Shown here: in pieces, positions 44,679 to 56,869 of the stretch
Numbering within the stretch: the first letter of the stretch is position 1
How the letters are laid out: the number at the start of each line of letters is the position of its first letter
NCBI GenBank assembly: GCA_964030475.1
Contig: CAXIPT010000001.1
Span: 24,775,685-24,839,684, forward strand
Length of the DNA stretch: 64,000 bases
Reading direction: 5' to 3'
Source: Tethya wilhelma
Lineage: Eukaryota; Porifera; Demospongiae; Tethyida; Tethyidae
Notes under the pieces: model-generated
Told to the model about the DNA's origin: nothing
Databases searched by the model: none
Seen by the model: the letters and a program-made list of their open reading frames with translations, nothing else
Made by a program: the position numbers and the translations under genes

Positions 44679-46413
44679 TCAGAGCGATTACATCATTATC
44701 GTGACCATGCTCAGCTCTTATTGAACTCAGGAGCAGCTTATCCCTGCTTCTGTAGCCGAAAGAGACTGGAGACACTGAGATCACATGACAGTCATGTGAC
44801 ATCGGGATACGATGGTCACTGTAGGAGGTTGAGTCAGAGAGAGGCGGAAGAGAAACTGAGAACTGGAGAACCACATGTAGTGAGGTTGAAGGTATGTACT
44901 CACTGTACTACCGTATGGCGGGTAAATTTGGCAAGAATTAAATTGGCAAATTGGCAAATTGGCAAATTATTCTGCAATTGCCAAATTAAAAGTTGCCTAA
45001 TGGTTTTATACGTATGCATACACATATAAACAATGCAGCGTGCAGAATTAAATCATGCACCGCATTTAAATTGCCAATCATGCTAAAATGCAAATTCACA
45101 AATTTTAAAAGTGCTCACGCTCTTTTCCTATGAATAATATCATACGTACGGTAGTACGTATAGTAGGAATGGGCCGACTGTCCCATAGACACAATACAAA
45201 ATGTTGGTCACTATAAAAATCTACTCAAACAAAATTAAACCTTCAAAGTTGCTCAGAGGCCCTCACCGACAGACTACCAACTGCATGCAAGGCCTAAAAC
45301 TCACAAAAACCTTTCTCAGCACTCGTAGAGAGCGCTAGTGGGAAGCCACCATAGTGCCATTTTTGTTCTTCTAACGTACGTGCTTACTTACTTACGTACT
45401 TCCTAACTGACTTACTTGAAAAGGATTTCCAGAGAACCAGAATGTGTTGAGCCAACTTTGACAGCACAAAGTAAGTTCTTTTCTTGGGTACTACATTCCT
45501 TGATACTCGTTTCAATCTCAAAATTATGCCTAAACAAAAACTAGAAAGCTTTTAAAACTTAGTGTATAAATTCATGTACTGCAATGCAGCCATCTTAGGT
45601 AGAGTTCAAAGGTCATCTATTCACGTGGCATTATTATGCGCATGCGCATTAGCCCCATCCAGCATAATGAAATTGTAGCTGCTACTCAAGCTTTTTGTAG
45701 GGACTAAACAGTCTCTGATAGTATACACACTGTAGTGTTGAAACAAGTGAATGAACAAGTAGTAAAAATTTCAAAAAAATAAATGGTGTAGGAATGGGCA
45801 GTGCGGTAAAAAGCATTGGAACAAGGCATGTCTCAATTTCGGCACATGACTACTTCATTTTTATACTCAATTCTTGGCCGACATGCAGTCCAATCTTCTT
45901 ATGGTTTACTCCACTGCTTAGCCAACTGATTAGTAGGAATTTGAACAAATGCAACAATAAGATATGGTACTATAGTAGTACAGATCATTGCATGCATTTA
46001 TGACATTAAGGATCCATATTAGGGATCAAGAATAAATCAAAAATGAAGTAGTCATGTGCCGAAATTGAGACATGCCTTGTTCCAATGCTTTTTACCGCAC
46101 TGCCCATTCCTACACCACTTATTTTTTTGAAATTTTTACTACTTGTTATATTAACTGCCAAAAAGTGAGAAGGTCAGTTTCACTAGCCTCCTACCCAGAC
46201 TACTGAAGCAGTCTGGAAATGAGGCAGGCTGCCTAGAATCCATGGAACCTCGTATGATGTTGACCACAATTGTGGTGTTAGTTGGGAAGGCTTTTCCGAT
46301 GGAGTAGATAGACTGAGACTAAAGATGAAATTAAAGTTTAGAATTTAGAAGGATTAATTTTACGATTAAACGAGTCCAAAATTACGTGTGTTTTTCTGTG
46401 ATTAATTATCTAT

Positions 46414-46453
<40 letters not shown>

Positions 46454-49374
46454 ACACACACACCTAAAGGTCCCTCAAGATGACCACCCTACCCTCATCT
46501 CAGACTGTGTCTACGGAGGTGTGAGTGTCGACGTTCCCTCCACACTGGGAGATCAGGTGCTCCTCAAATCTGACGGCCATCCAACCTACCACCTAGCCAG
46601 TGTTGTAGACGATCACCTCATGGAGATATCCCACGTCTTGAGAGGAGAGGTAAGATGAGGGAACGAGTGATGGAAATCATAATCAATGCATTTTCTCTGT
46701 TGACTTGCATGAAAAATGGAAGCCAACTTATTAACTGAAAAAATATTTAACTAACAGGTATATTTATGCATATTAATTTTATGGCCTCAAATATTTGGCA
46801 TACAAATTTAACCGATGACTTGATCTAAAAATTATTGCCGAGCGCCTTAGCGCGAGGCAGTGTAATCTTGCAGGGCCAAAAATTGTGGAAGTAAAATCCA
46901 ATTACACGTCATCAACACCGGATGAAAACGGGCAAAAATTGTTCCGGTTTGCCAATAATTGCGGAAGTAAAATCCAATTATACGTCATGAACACCCGATG
47001 AAAACGGGGCCAATTTGGCAAAAATTGTTCCGGTTTGAAACAAGCTAGCTGCGCTGCATGCTCGTGATCGTGATAATCCTTACCACAGCACGAGATAGAT
47101 CTCGTGCTACGTATATAATTATGTAGAATTATGTGTGTTATGAGCCGGCATAGACTGCAGAGACATCGATCATTGTGGTACCTTAGTTACTAACTGTACA
47201 AGAGGTGAGAGTTTAAAATACATGGAGTTAGCTGATCAGGTATTCATGGTACTGTAGTCCATTTCTTTCGGTCTAACTAGGTTTCCTTTCTAAATCTGGG
47301 GCCAGCTCATCAAATCGAATGGCATAATTACTTCAAACGTCGCGCGCGAGGCAATTAACTGCACTCAGTGTACAACTAGTTATTGAATGAAGTTTGCTCT
47401 CTATAGGAGTGGTTGCTATCAACAGCATTGCACCTTCAGATCTACTCCGCTCTAAAGTGGCAGCCTCCCAAGTTTGTTCATCTGCCACTATTGCTCTCAA
47501 GGTATGTGTAGGTCTCCCATTTGCTTTACTCCCAGGCAAACCATCTTCCTACCTTTAATTGTAGGTGGTTTTAGTTTTGACAATCTTTACCAGTAATATA
47601 ATTAAAATTGTGAAATACTAGTATGCATTAAACATGATACTTATCATTGTATCTGATTGTACAACTATAGGAATAGATTCTGTCATAACTTGTCTGTTCT
47701 TATCTAGCTCTGGTGGCAAACTTTCAAAGAGAAATCAAGATGTCTTTGTAGAAAGTTATAAGGTCTGTCCAAGTTTTCTATTATAGTTATCTCGCTTTAA
47801 GTTTAAACTTTATTTTGAAACTTAAAACTTTAACTTTAAACTTTATTTTGAAAAAGATAAAGTTGACAATACCTACAGTAGTTCAATATGCTGAATGAGC
47901 ACCTCTTTGTATTTATTTCCTTTTTCCAGGAGAGAGGCTACTTGCCTGAAGCTATGGTCAACTTCCTCAGTCTCCTGGGATGGAGTCCCCCTCACACACA
48001 TTCACGAGGAGAAGACACACCACACACACAAAGTACCTCTTCATCGCAACATCGAGAGCCTTGCAAGGCAGAGGAGGACTCCCAAAGTGACATTTACGAT
48101 CTTCGAGACCTTGTGGCACTGTTCTCTCTGGGCGGAATCACCAAGAGACGAGTGATGGTGAATGAGGAAAAGTTGCTTTGGATGAACAGACAGTATTTCA
48201 AGCAGAAGCTATCGGATGAAGACACACTGGAACAGCTTGCCGATGAGCTGAAGGAGTGCTTGATGAAAAGTTCAGAACACAGGTTAGTAGATTGTGCTAG
48301 TTTCAGGTTGTGTGGTACATTTGTAAACTGTTATATACACAGAATTTAAAAATTTTGTAGCATTTCTCAAGACAATCCAAAGATAAGAAAAGAGTACCTA
48401 AAGTCAGTCTTGAAACTTCTGGAGGTAGAGGAGATATACTTGTTCTCAATCCTGATCTGTACTATCGGTTATTTGTATCTTCATTTCCTCCAATCAGGAC
48501 AGGGTCAGCCTCCTTCCCAGTGTACCTAGTGAAGCGTTCTACTTTTGGAAGGGTCCAGTTGTGACCTCTGACCTCTTTTCTTCAGTCAAAATGGACAATG
48601 AGAAAAAGTGTAAGGAATTAGATTGTGTGTATACATAAAGGCTGTTGTTATGGCGATAGTAGACAGTTGGTCATTTTAGTCAGCTAGCTTTCATGAGCTT
48701 TAGGCACCATTGGTCCTTGGAAATTACTACTGACTCACTGTCAGGTAGACAGCACTGGCCATGCATGGACAATCTTAAACAGCAAACTAAGTTTGAGGTA
48801 AGGTACTGCTATTATATTCAATTTTCAGATAACTGTTTGAATTCTATAAAGAAAGCTCTGCTTGAAGAAGATCCCTCTTCAATGGATGCAGCAACTTTGA
48901 ACACACTGTTGAGAAGTGTTGCTGGAGAGGTGGGAGTACCCTATAAACATGCGATGCAACTTTGCCGACTGGCTATAACAGGAGTGAAGGTACGTTGTTA
49001 GTTACTGAAATTGAAAGCTAGCTAGGTTTAACTCCATTTTCATTCTATGTGTACAGTAATGGCATTAGTTGGTACCTACACATGTGGTCTATCTTTGAGC
49101 TAGACCCTTTTTGTAACCCTGACATACATGTACCTAAAGTGCTGATAACAACTATAGTAATTTTGTCATGCATACAATTATCCAGGATATTAATTTGCAT
49201 GAACTCTGATCTCAATCTTATACAATGTTTGACCTTTCAACTCTGGTCCCTATACAGGCCAGTCCCAGTCTTCCCGCTATCATGCTCCTATTGGGAGGTG
49301 ACACTACAACTCAACGATTGGAAGTTGCCATGGAAACTATCAGACCTCCATCAGTTTCAGACCAATTACACTAG
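44679..49374 (+). CDS. EARS2: mitochondrial glutamyl-tRNA synthetase, 5' exon(s) missing
   Basis: Nine exons: 44679-44891, 46470-46649, 47407-47501, 47708-47762, 47930-48282, 48361-48424, 48498-48609, 48829-48989, 49258-49374; 449 residues to the stop, against about 520 for human EARS2. The enzyme charges mitochondrial tRNA-Glu (and often tRNA-Gln). Visible are [11 protein letters not shown], a YDGHCRRLS segment, the conserved [51 protein letters not shown] and the class-I signature [12 protein letters not shown] (KMSKS equivalent). The C-terminal anticodon-binding helices end with a [14 protein letters not shown] motif. The N-terminal Rossmann start with the HIGH-like motif is absent. The first exon here begins in phase 0 right after an AC repeat and gap, so at least one upstream exon is lost or misplaced. 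The coding is otherwise uninterrupted. Confidence 0.92.
45130..46146. mobile_element. 1-kb foldback-type element, complete copy 2
   Basis: Complete relative of the gap-split copy at 18228-19500. It contains the left block (AATGGGCCGACTGTCCCATA... to AGCGCTAG), a middle with CGCATGCGCAT, and two inverted arms (about 45760-45875 and 46036-46146; GGAATGGGCAGTGCGGTAA against its complement). There is no transposase coding. It lies in intron 1 of the visible EARS2 model. The internal frame at 45794-46003 is repeat sequence, not a gene. Confidence 0.75.
46873..47035. repeat. imperfect 80-bp direct repeat
   Basis: Two adjacent units each contain GGAAGTAAAATCCAATTA, an ACGTCATCAAC/ACGTCATGAAC block, GATGAAAACGGG and ATTGTTCCGGTTTG. 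Relatively CpG-rich. Origin unknown; it lies in an EARS2 intron. Confidence 0.7.
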
Positions 49375-49507
49375 CAGCGGTCTTGTCACTTTTCATTGCA
49401 ATGAATTACATCATAAATAATTATTAATTTTTTTTCAAACATAATTATAATAGTAGCTGATATAACATCAATGCTGTGTTATTACTTTTTTATGATTATG
49501 TCACATG

Positions 49508-50535
49508 CTAGTCACATGACCCATCTTTCCAGCCATCCAACCATCTTTCGTCAACTTTTGAACAGTCGAATAATTTCTTGTGTAGTCTTTGGTTCACCTC
49601 GTTGTGCATCTCACACATCCAACGGGAGAACTGGACACGATCGCCGACCTCAGGGGGATGGCTCTCAAGTCTGGGGGGTACATGTGTGAAGGGGGTTGAA
49701 AAGTAGATAATGATTATTGTATGTACATGTAGAATATTGCATGAATTGATTGATTGATGCTAAAGAACATGCAACAATATTAGAGTTTTAAAGGAACTAT
49801 CACTATGTTTGTTACTAACAAAATGTGTGACGTTTTATGACATTCGAATTCTATATATGACCTTTTTTGACATTTTTTTGTTTCGTTTCTAGTGCAATCT
49901 GGGTACCACGTCCGAATACTAGCTCCGTGTACATACATGTATTGCATGTTGTCAACAAAAAATGTCACAAAACGTCACACATTTTATTTTTGGTAACAAA
50001 ACAGCGCTTATATAGTGACACAGTTCCTTTAAATGAAAACTCATTGGATAAAACAGCAGAGATTGGAATTGAACACCATATATGCAACCCTCATGAAACC
50101 TTCTACACACACACACACACACTTCTATTCACCTCTTCTGCATGTGTTCAGCGCAGTCGTCACAAGGGTAGACTCGTGAAAATAGCCTCATGAACTGACT
50201 CATGTCCTCCCGCTGTCCTTGAGTCGGCTTGTCCGGATAATAGGCTGCCATCGTATGAAGAAATACCCATGTGGCACGACCGAGCTCCACCCGATCAGCA
50301 GGACACTCTCTCTCATCTCTAGTAGCACTCTGACTTGAAAGAAAGAACGTAAAAAGAGAGAAAGGTATAATTTATATAAATTTATGTCCCACAGCATCCT
50401 ATCTTTATCACTTACTGTAGACTGTTGTGTAGTTTGCTTCTTGCTCCATGATTTGAAATCTGAGCAGACGCGGCAAGGCTTGCCTGCCTTGGGCGTGAAG
50501 AGTGTCTCTTTACCACCGTCAGCTGCTGAGGCCAT
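49508..50535 (-). CDS. GFER: FAD-linked sulfhydryl oxidase ALR/GFER (Erv1 family)
   Basis: Three exons: 50535-50416, 50329-50133, 49670-49508; 159 residues. It reoxidises MIA40/CHCHD4 in the mitochondrial intermembrane space disulfide relay, passing electrons to cytochrome c. Visible are the distal CxxC (KPCRVC, residues 21-24), [20 protein letters not shown], the FAD-proximal CxxC (YPCDDC, 96-99), the FAD-binding [11 protein letters not shown], and the structural tail [10 protein letters not shown]...DGWKDGSCD, nearly as in vertebrate ALR. The short N-terminus resembles the short ALR isoform. It is convergent with EARS2 (stops 134 bp apart) and divergent from the GLIS-like gene. Confidence 0.94.
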
Positions 50536-50856
50536 GATGAAAGACAGCCATGAATAGAACAGTATGGAGTAGTATATTTTGGGTCAAAGGTTGCGCGATT
50601 GAAATGACGTCATTATATGGAACTCCGCGTTGCGATAGCGCGTACATTCAGCACTGGAAAAGTGGGTGGTCCACAGTGTGTTTGTTGTAAAAACACAAGT
50701 TCTGCACTGTATTTCTAGTATTGAGCACCAGCTGTGTAATCTGTATGCAGGTATAGTTCTCTTTAGCATAATAATAACGTGTATAAAGTTGTAAACTAGT
50801 CGACTCTTTGCATGTTCAGTAACTTAGTAGTCTAGCTTGTATCGGCTCACCTAAAA
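50536..50856. promoter_or_regulatory. head-to-head promoter region, GFER / GLIS-like
   Basis: The divergent start codons are 321 bp apart. The interval has a perfect CRE palindrome TGACGTCA (50605-50612) and a GCGCG-containing segment about 20 bases away, close to the GFER side. Confidence 0.55.
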
Positions 50857-53800
50857 ATGAATTCTTATTCTTATCATACATACAATTACTTTGCACAGAA
50901 TCTATCAAGCATGGCTGAAGAAAGACCAGTCAAGAGATGTGCAGCTGTGCCGCCTATTATGATCCACACGGGCACCCCGTGTCCTCCTTCACCGACCAGT
51001 CAACTCGGCCACGGCGGTGGCCAAGGATCTGCCGCGCTGTCTGCAAGCTTATCCGGAGGCATGCTACATCAAACTGGGAGCTCAGCAACCAATTCTAGTT
51101 GTGTCTTACCTCAAATTAGTCAACAACGCAGTGTGTTGAGTGGTGGCCAGTCGCCCTATGGCAACGTAAGTCAGTGGAGCGGTGCTATTAGTCACCATGG
51201 ACAGTTCAAACATCCGTCCGAGATCAAAGCAGAGCCTCACTTGAACAACAGCTGTAGTAATCTAGTTAACAACACACACGTTGCAACCGTTCCACCATTG
51301 CAAAGAGACATCCCATCCTCTCTACAGCTGCACAAAGCGAGAGTACAAAATCGTCTCTCGCCGAGCACAGCCAGTAATACGAACATCCACCATCTTCAGC
51401 TACCGAACAGCAGTAGCTTCTCACACTCGCAACAACAGGCGCTGTCTCCGACCTTCTCCGATGTGAGTTCGATACGACTCACACCTCGTTCTCCGTACAT
51501 ATCCAACGAAAATCCAAATCGACATGCCGCTGGCGCAAAAGGTCGAGCAAAATCCCACCATCTTGGCGGAGGAAAGAATCATCTTCCTCCCCTCTTGGGT
51601 GGCTACTTATCGGGAGGAAGCAACACCGATCTTGAAGATGTCTCATCACCGCTCATTCCCCCGATAAGCTCTCTCTCTCCTTATCTTGGATCGGGCATAA
51701 GTGACATTCCCTCTTTCCCTTCCATCACAAGTCCATTCGAACCCTCTTCCCAACACTTGTCAAGAAAACGAGCACTCTCAATTTCGCCGATGTCTGACAT
51801 GCTAGATCTATCCTTTATTCGATCCTCGCCAAACTCATTGATGGCAGCACTCTATAACAATTCTAATCCCATGACTCCCAATGGACCCACGGGGGTATCG
51901 ACACTGAATGCACCGGGAAATCAAAACCATCTTGGCTCGATTGGTCACCTGGTTGGGCACACGAGTCCGGCCGTGCCAGCACAGTACAAGGTCCAACAAC
52001 GAAAGACTTCAATAGAGCATAACCAAAACAGCGACGGTACCACGGACACCACCATCACCAATCAGATAACATTCAGAGAGCATGCCGCTGGTCCACCAGA
52101 TCTGATCAAATACGAACCAGACTCACTTCAACAGCAACAACAGTTGCAGCACCACACAGAACCTATGGATCACGACCACATGAGCACCAAGAGCAGCATG
52201 AACTCTCATTCTAGCTACTCACATTCAGCAATGGGGGTATTACCGAAAGAGGAATCAATGCCCGGCGAACAGTTAATTTGTCTCTGGGAGGGATGTGGTC
52301 AAAATTTTGAAGAGTTGGACGATCTAGTTCAGCACATTGAGAATGTGCACATAGAGAAGGGGAAGATGGACGATTTTACTTGTAAGTGGCATTCGTGTAT
52401 ACGAGGACGAAAGCCGTTCAATGCCAGGTACAAGTTATTGATTCACATGAGAATACATTCGGGAGAGAAACCCAACAAGTGTAATGTAAGTTGTGTGTGT
52501 GTACATGTGTGTGTGTGTGTCTTATGACAGTAGCTGTTGTGTAATTGTGCGAGCTTTGTTTTGTTATGGAATTTTTTCACTTGAAAGAAAATCGGAAATA
52601 GGGAATTGTCTGTTTTGCATTACAGAAGGCTTTGTGTGTGTACTATTTTTAGCAGTCAGTGTGTGTGTATGTATATCTGTTACAACATAATCTTAAAATT
52701 TTCTGTGCATGCATTCCAACTATGTGAGGTAGACAGTACCACTGGAAGAATAGTAACATAATGCTAGAGGAATTTGAGTTTGTGATTTCGGTGTTAAACT
52801 GTTTTTGTAAACTGTGCATTGAGAGTGCATGTAATGAGGTCACAGGTGCATGTGATCCAGTTACCTAATACTGCAAGTCTGAAGCCTATAATAGGGAAAT
52901 AAGTAGAAAGCTTGACTCAACAATAATAATATCTGTTATGCATACACGCATAATTTGTGCATAATGATTTACTGCATGGCCCTAAATATTAAGTTTCGTG
53001 TTCATTATGTTGTCATGGATGTATGAGTTATGATACATCAATTATTCACTATAGAATGTGCAATTTTTTCCCCTTGAATGTGGTACATGCATAATTATGC
53101 TAGAGAGTAAGCAAGCTTATTTTATATAGGGTGATTTTCCCCATAAAATTCTAAGCAAACTAATAAGAAATTGAATGTAGTCAATATTAATTTCCCTCAC
53201 AAGCTAATAAATTTGTATTGTTTGAAAGAACTGGGTTCGAATTCCAGCTAGCTAGATCTCAAGATTTTTTTGCAATGAATTTTCCACGTGCATGGTGATA
53301 CGCATTCCTAGCACCAAATGCATGAGTTGTGCGTATGCATGCATGACATTGAAGTTTCATCGACCGCCATACCAACACATGCTACAGACAGCTGAAGCAA
53401 GTGCATCACTGCTCATGCTTGAGTCAGTGTGCTCCTGGTGGAACCATTATGTTCAACCACTGTAACCAAAGCCAAAACATGTTTATCAGTCGCACAATGG
53501 ATCTATTAGTCATTAAAAAGTAATCTTTTGTGGCTTTAAGTGTACAGGTACTGATATGTACTATACTAGTGTAGTTGCATACATACTAGATCTTTTACAA
53601 TGATTTTTCAGCATATGCACTCAATCAGAAGATCCACTTGACTAGCTGGATTATTATTGCCTGACTGACACTCTTTTGAACTTGTTTCAGAATTGAACCT
53701 AAAATATGCACTTGCATATAGCTGAGTGCATTACTAGTTGATGTTCATATACCTGACTGCATGAGTCCCATTCATTGTGTGTCTCCCTAACAACAACACA

Positions 53801-56800
53801 AAAGCAGTGCAGCAATGTACATGTTACTATAGAACAATAAAGTCCTGTGTTTGTTGCAATTGTTTATAAAATGCAAATTCATTTTGGCATGAATTTCTTT
53901 GCCCTTTCGTGAATACGTTCAACCTTTTCCTATTATCACATTCGGTCATGGTCAATGATTCTCAACACACTGTGATAATTCAGCTGGGGATATAGTATAC
54001 ATTGTACCATGTTTCTACTTATAGCCTATACAGAGTGTGTGAAGATCACGTATATCCGGTTTGCACACACGTAGTCACAAGATCTATGCTATTGATAGCT
54101 TCACTGATCAGGGCCCCTCTCTGCAAATACACTAGGGAGATTGCGAGCATGGACAGAGTGTCATGATTAAACTTGAGAGAGAAGAAGGGATTTTCAAGCA
54201 TGCAAGGAAGAGCCACTAGTTCCAGTTCTGTGGTTAGAGTTCATTCCACTCTACCATTCCATTGCATCCCAGCGTACATGCTGTTCCAAAAAGTATGTAT
54301 AATGACTTTCCTTTTAGGAAAATTAAAGTCTCTGGTCCTGTTCTCCTAGCAACAAGACTAGTAAAATTTATAACTGCAAATGTATGCAGATCAGCTGAGT
54401 CATGACATTGGTATGACAGAGCAAAGTTGTGACTGCATAGCCACAATAGAATCAACACTTCTCTTCTAATAACTCACTAAACTTAGAATTAATAACATCT
54501 GCTCTGGATTGTGGTGAAATTGGTTGCAAAATAGACTTATGTTCTCAGGGTTTATTTACATAGAGGGGAGCTAGCTACTACCATAACCATGCAGCCTGGG
54601 AACGGAATAGCTGATGTACATGCATGCATGGTCCACACTGTAGCTAGAATGAGTTGAGACAATCAGCTGTATACAATTTCTTTGTTATGTCCCAAGTTGA
54701 AATGAGAACTCACATCAGCCAAAACTGTTATAGTTATCCATCCTCCTTTGTTCATTTCAGTCTGCAAGTTTTTACTCAGTGTGGGTAGCTAATTTTGATG
54801 AATATTCATGAGTCTGTTTTCAAAATTCATTTGCCTGCACATGCACTCAAGTGTAAACATAGTGTATGTATGTGTGTGTGTGTGTGTGTGTTTGTCTCAT
54901 GCATGATGCATGTGTATGTGGATCTCGACCACTATATAGCAGCTGTGCAACATGATAAGTACTGCACAAGCCAAATTAGACACAAGTGAAGTGATGAATC
55001 TCCTCCAAACTAGATTAATATTGTGTTGGTATCCATATGAATCTTATCAACAACCACGTTAACTATAGGCTATACAAACGAAGTGTTAAGTGGAGATGAT
55101 AAATAGTTGCAGAATGATAAAGAGTTAGGGGTGTGGCATATCTTGTTAGTAGGTAACAAAATGCCGCAAATTGTGACATAAGTTCTTGAACTAAATTGGA
55201 AACACCAGCTTTTATTGCTTATTTTTGTTTGTCAGTAAAAAAAAATCTTGACAGTACATGTACCATTCCCTTCTCCTGCAGTTCTCTGGTTGCACTAAAG
55301 CATTTTCTCGACTGGAGAATCTCAAGATTCACTTGAGGACACATACGGGAGAGAAACCGTACGTGTGTCAGTTCCCTGGCTGCAACAAGTCGTTCTCCAA
55401 CTCCTCTGACAGGTCCAAGCATCAAAAGACACATTTTGATCAGGTAAGTACATGCAGCTAGCTCAGCAAATTACACTGGGAACATTGCATCATGCATGCT
55501 AACACTTTGGAATAGGCCTGTGAACCAATGCTTGTGAGTTGAATAATGATTGTAAATTTACCACCTTGCCTCATCTTTCAAGTTTGTGCACTATATTGTG
55601 GTTACTGATTGTGATCAAGATCTGCTCATTCTGCACATGTACATGTAGAAACCTTACGCCTGTACCCATCCTGGTTGTGAGAAGAGGTACACTGATCCCA
55701 GCTCCCTGAGGAAACACTCAAAGACTCACTCACAGACAAGAAAAAAGGTATGAAAATTGAGTCATGTGATAAGCCAACCATGTACATAGCATAAATAAAG
55801 CATTGTATATTCTAATCTCTCTACACCCCTGATCCTATAATCGTACTAGTAGTACCCTTTGAAAATGACATTTGTAGTTGAAACACTGAACCCTTTGAAA
55901 ATGACATTTGTAGTTGAAACACTGAATGAGGTTTTATGCAATACATGTACACATGCACATGCAATCTTACAGCCACGAAATGATGACCACCATGAAGAGA
56001 AGCTGGACGGTTGCTTGACAATACAGCAGCTACAATGTGCAACAGGCACCCATAGCATTCCAAACAAGACCAGCAGAGTCAATGGAGGACTAAAATCGTC
56101 CAAACTCAAAGTACTAAAGACCGAAAAATCACGAAAATCACCCAACGTCCACCATCCAATCCCAAACGTCAACATGGACATTCCGTCGCTATTGACGACC
56201 ACCAAAGACACCACGCCCACAATCTTACTACCCTATAGCATGACAGACGGCGGCCAAAACAACTACTACACTGCAACAACGCTCAATCTTCCCCATGGAG
56301 TGAGCCCGGCTAGCCCGGGCGGGAGCCTCCACTCTCCGATGATACACTCCCCACAAAGTGTCGCCGGCGGTTCAGGAAGTGGATCGAGCTCGGGACAACT
56401 TTACCAACAAGCCTACCAACTGTCGCCGAAAATGGCTCAAGCGGCAAACGTCTATCCTTGCAATCATGCCTCACCGAACACCACTTCAAACAGCACCATG
56501 TACAGCTCGAATCCCGCCAGTCCGATGCAAGTGGCTTACTCTCCCGGTCACCAACTCCTCAACCTTCAACCTCTCTCCTCTGCTAACATGTACCCCCAAC
56601 AAACAACCACGGGGGGGTCGCTGGTCCCGCCACCTCTGACGAACGGACTCGGTCTCGGACCACAAAGTTTGCAGCAGCAAGGAGGCTTCATTCCTTCACA
56701 TCCTCCCCCGAACTACACGGAGGCGACGGGACTGGGGGGAGGATTCGTACAGATGCCGTCAGGACACGACAGCGGGTTTCAACCGTTGCTGGTGGGGAGT

Positions 56801-56869
56801 GAATTTCCAGCTGCCCACTTGGCTGCTTTGCCGCCTGGGAGCGAGACACATGGAGATCTACAGTACTGA
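50857..56869 (+). CDS. GLIS-like (GLI-similar) zinc-finger transcription factor
   Basis: Four exons, all phase 0: 50857-52485, 55282-55443, 55649-55747, 55973-56869; 928 residues. Five tandem C2H2 fingers start at Cys475 (CLWEGC) and run through exon 3. The linkers and finger bodies match the GLIS subfamily, not GLI or ZIC: CKWHSC..., [64 protein letters not shown] and [15 protein letters not shown] factors bind G-rich Gli-type sites and act in the nucleus as activators or repressors. The 474-residue N-terminal and 300-residue C-terminal regions are Ser/Pro/Gln-rich and disordered. An IKAEPH motif (about residue 127) and an IKYEP motif look like sumoylation sites. Intron 1 (2.8 kb) splits the fingers after finger 2. 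Confidence 0.93.
53225..53275 (+). repeat. SINE-type fragment with B-box
   Basis: GGGTTCGAATTCC B-box followed by AGCTAGATCTCAAGATTT, shared with 21605-21660. It lies in the large GLIS intron. No other feature was recognised in this intron (52486-55281). Confidence 0.5.
55855..55926. repeat. 36-bp perfect tandem repeat
   Basis: Two identical 36-base units beginning CCCTTTGAAAATGACATTTG in GLIS intron 3, ending about 45 bases before the acceptor of the last exon. The unit could be translated in frame, but splice phases exclude it from the protein. Confidence 0.9.

Noticed and set aside
44143..45029. Long open frames across 44.1-45.0 kb
   Set aside because: They run through the 172-n gap and AC repeats; only the segment 44679-44891 is a real (EARS2) exon.
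45794..46003. Small frame at 45.8 kb, and its relatives at 19446 and 28016
   Set aside because: It is translated transposon arm sequence present in several copies.
51281..51466. Frames overlapping the GLIS coding exons (also 56358-56639 and minus-strand frames)
   Set aside because: Out-of-frame shadows of a well-supported coding exon.
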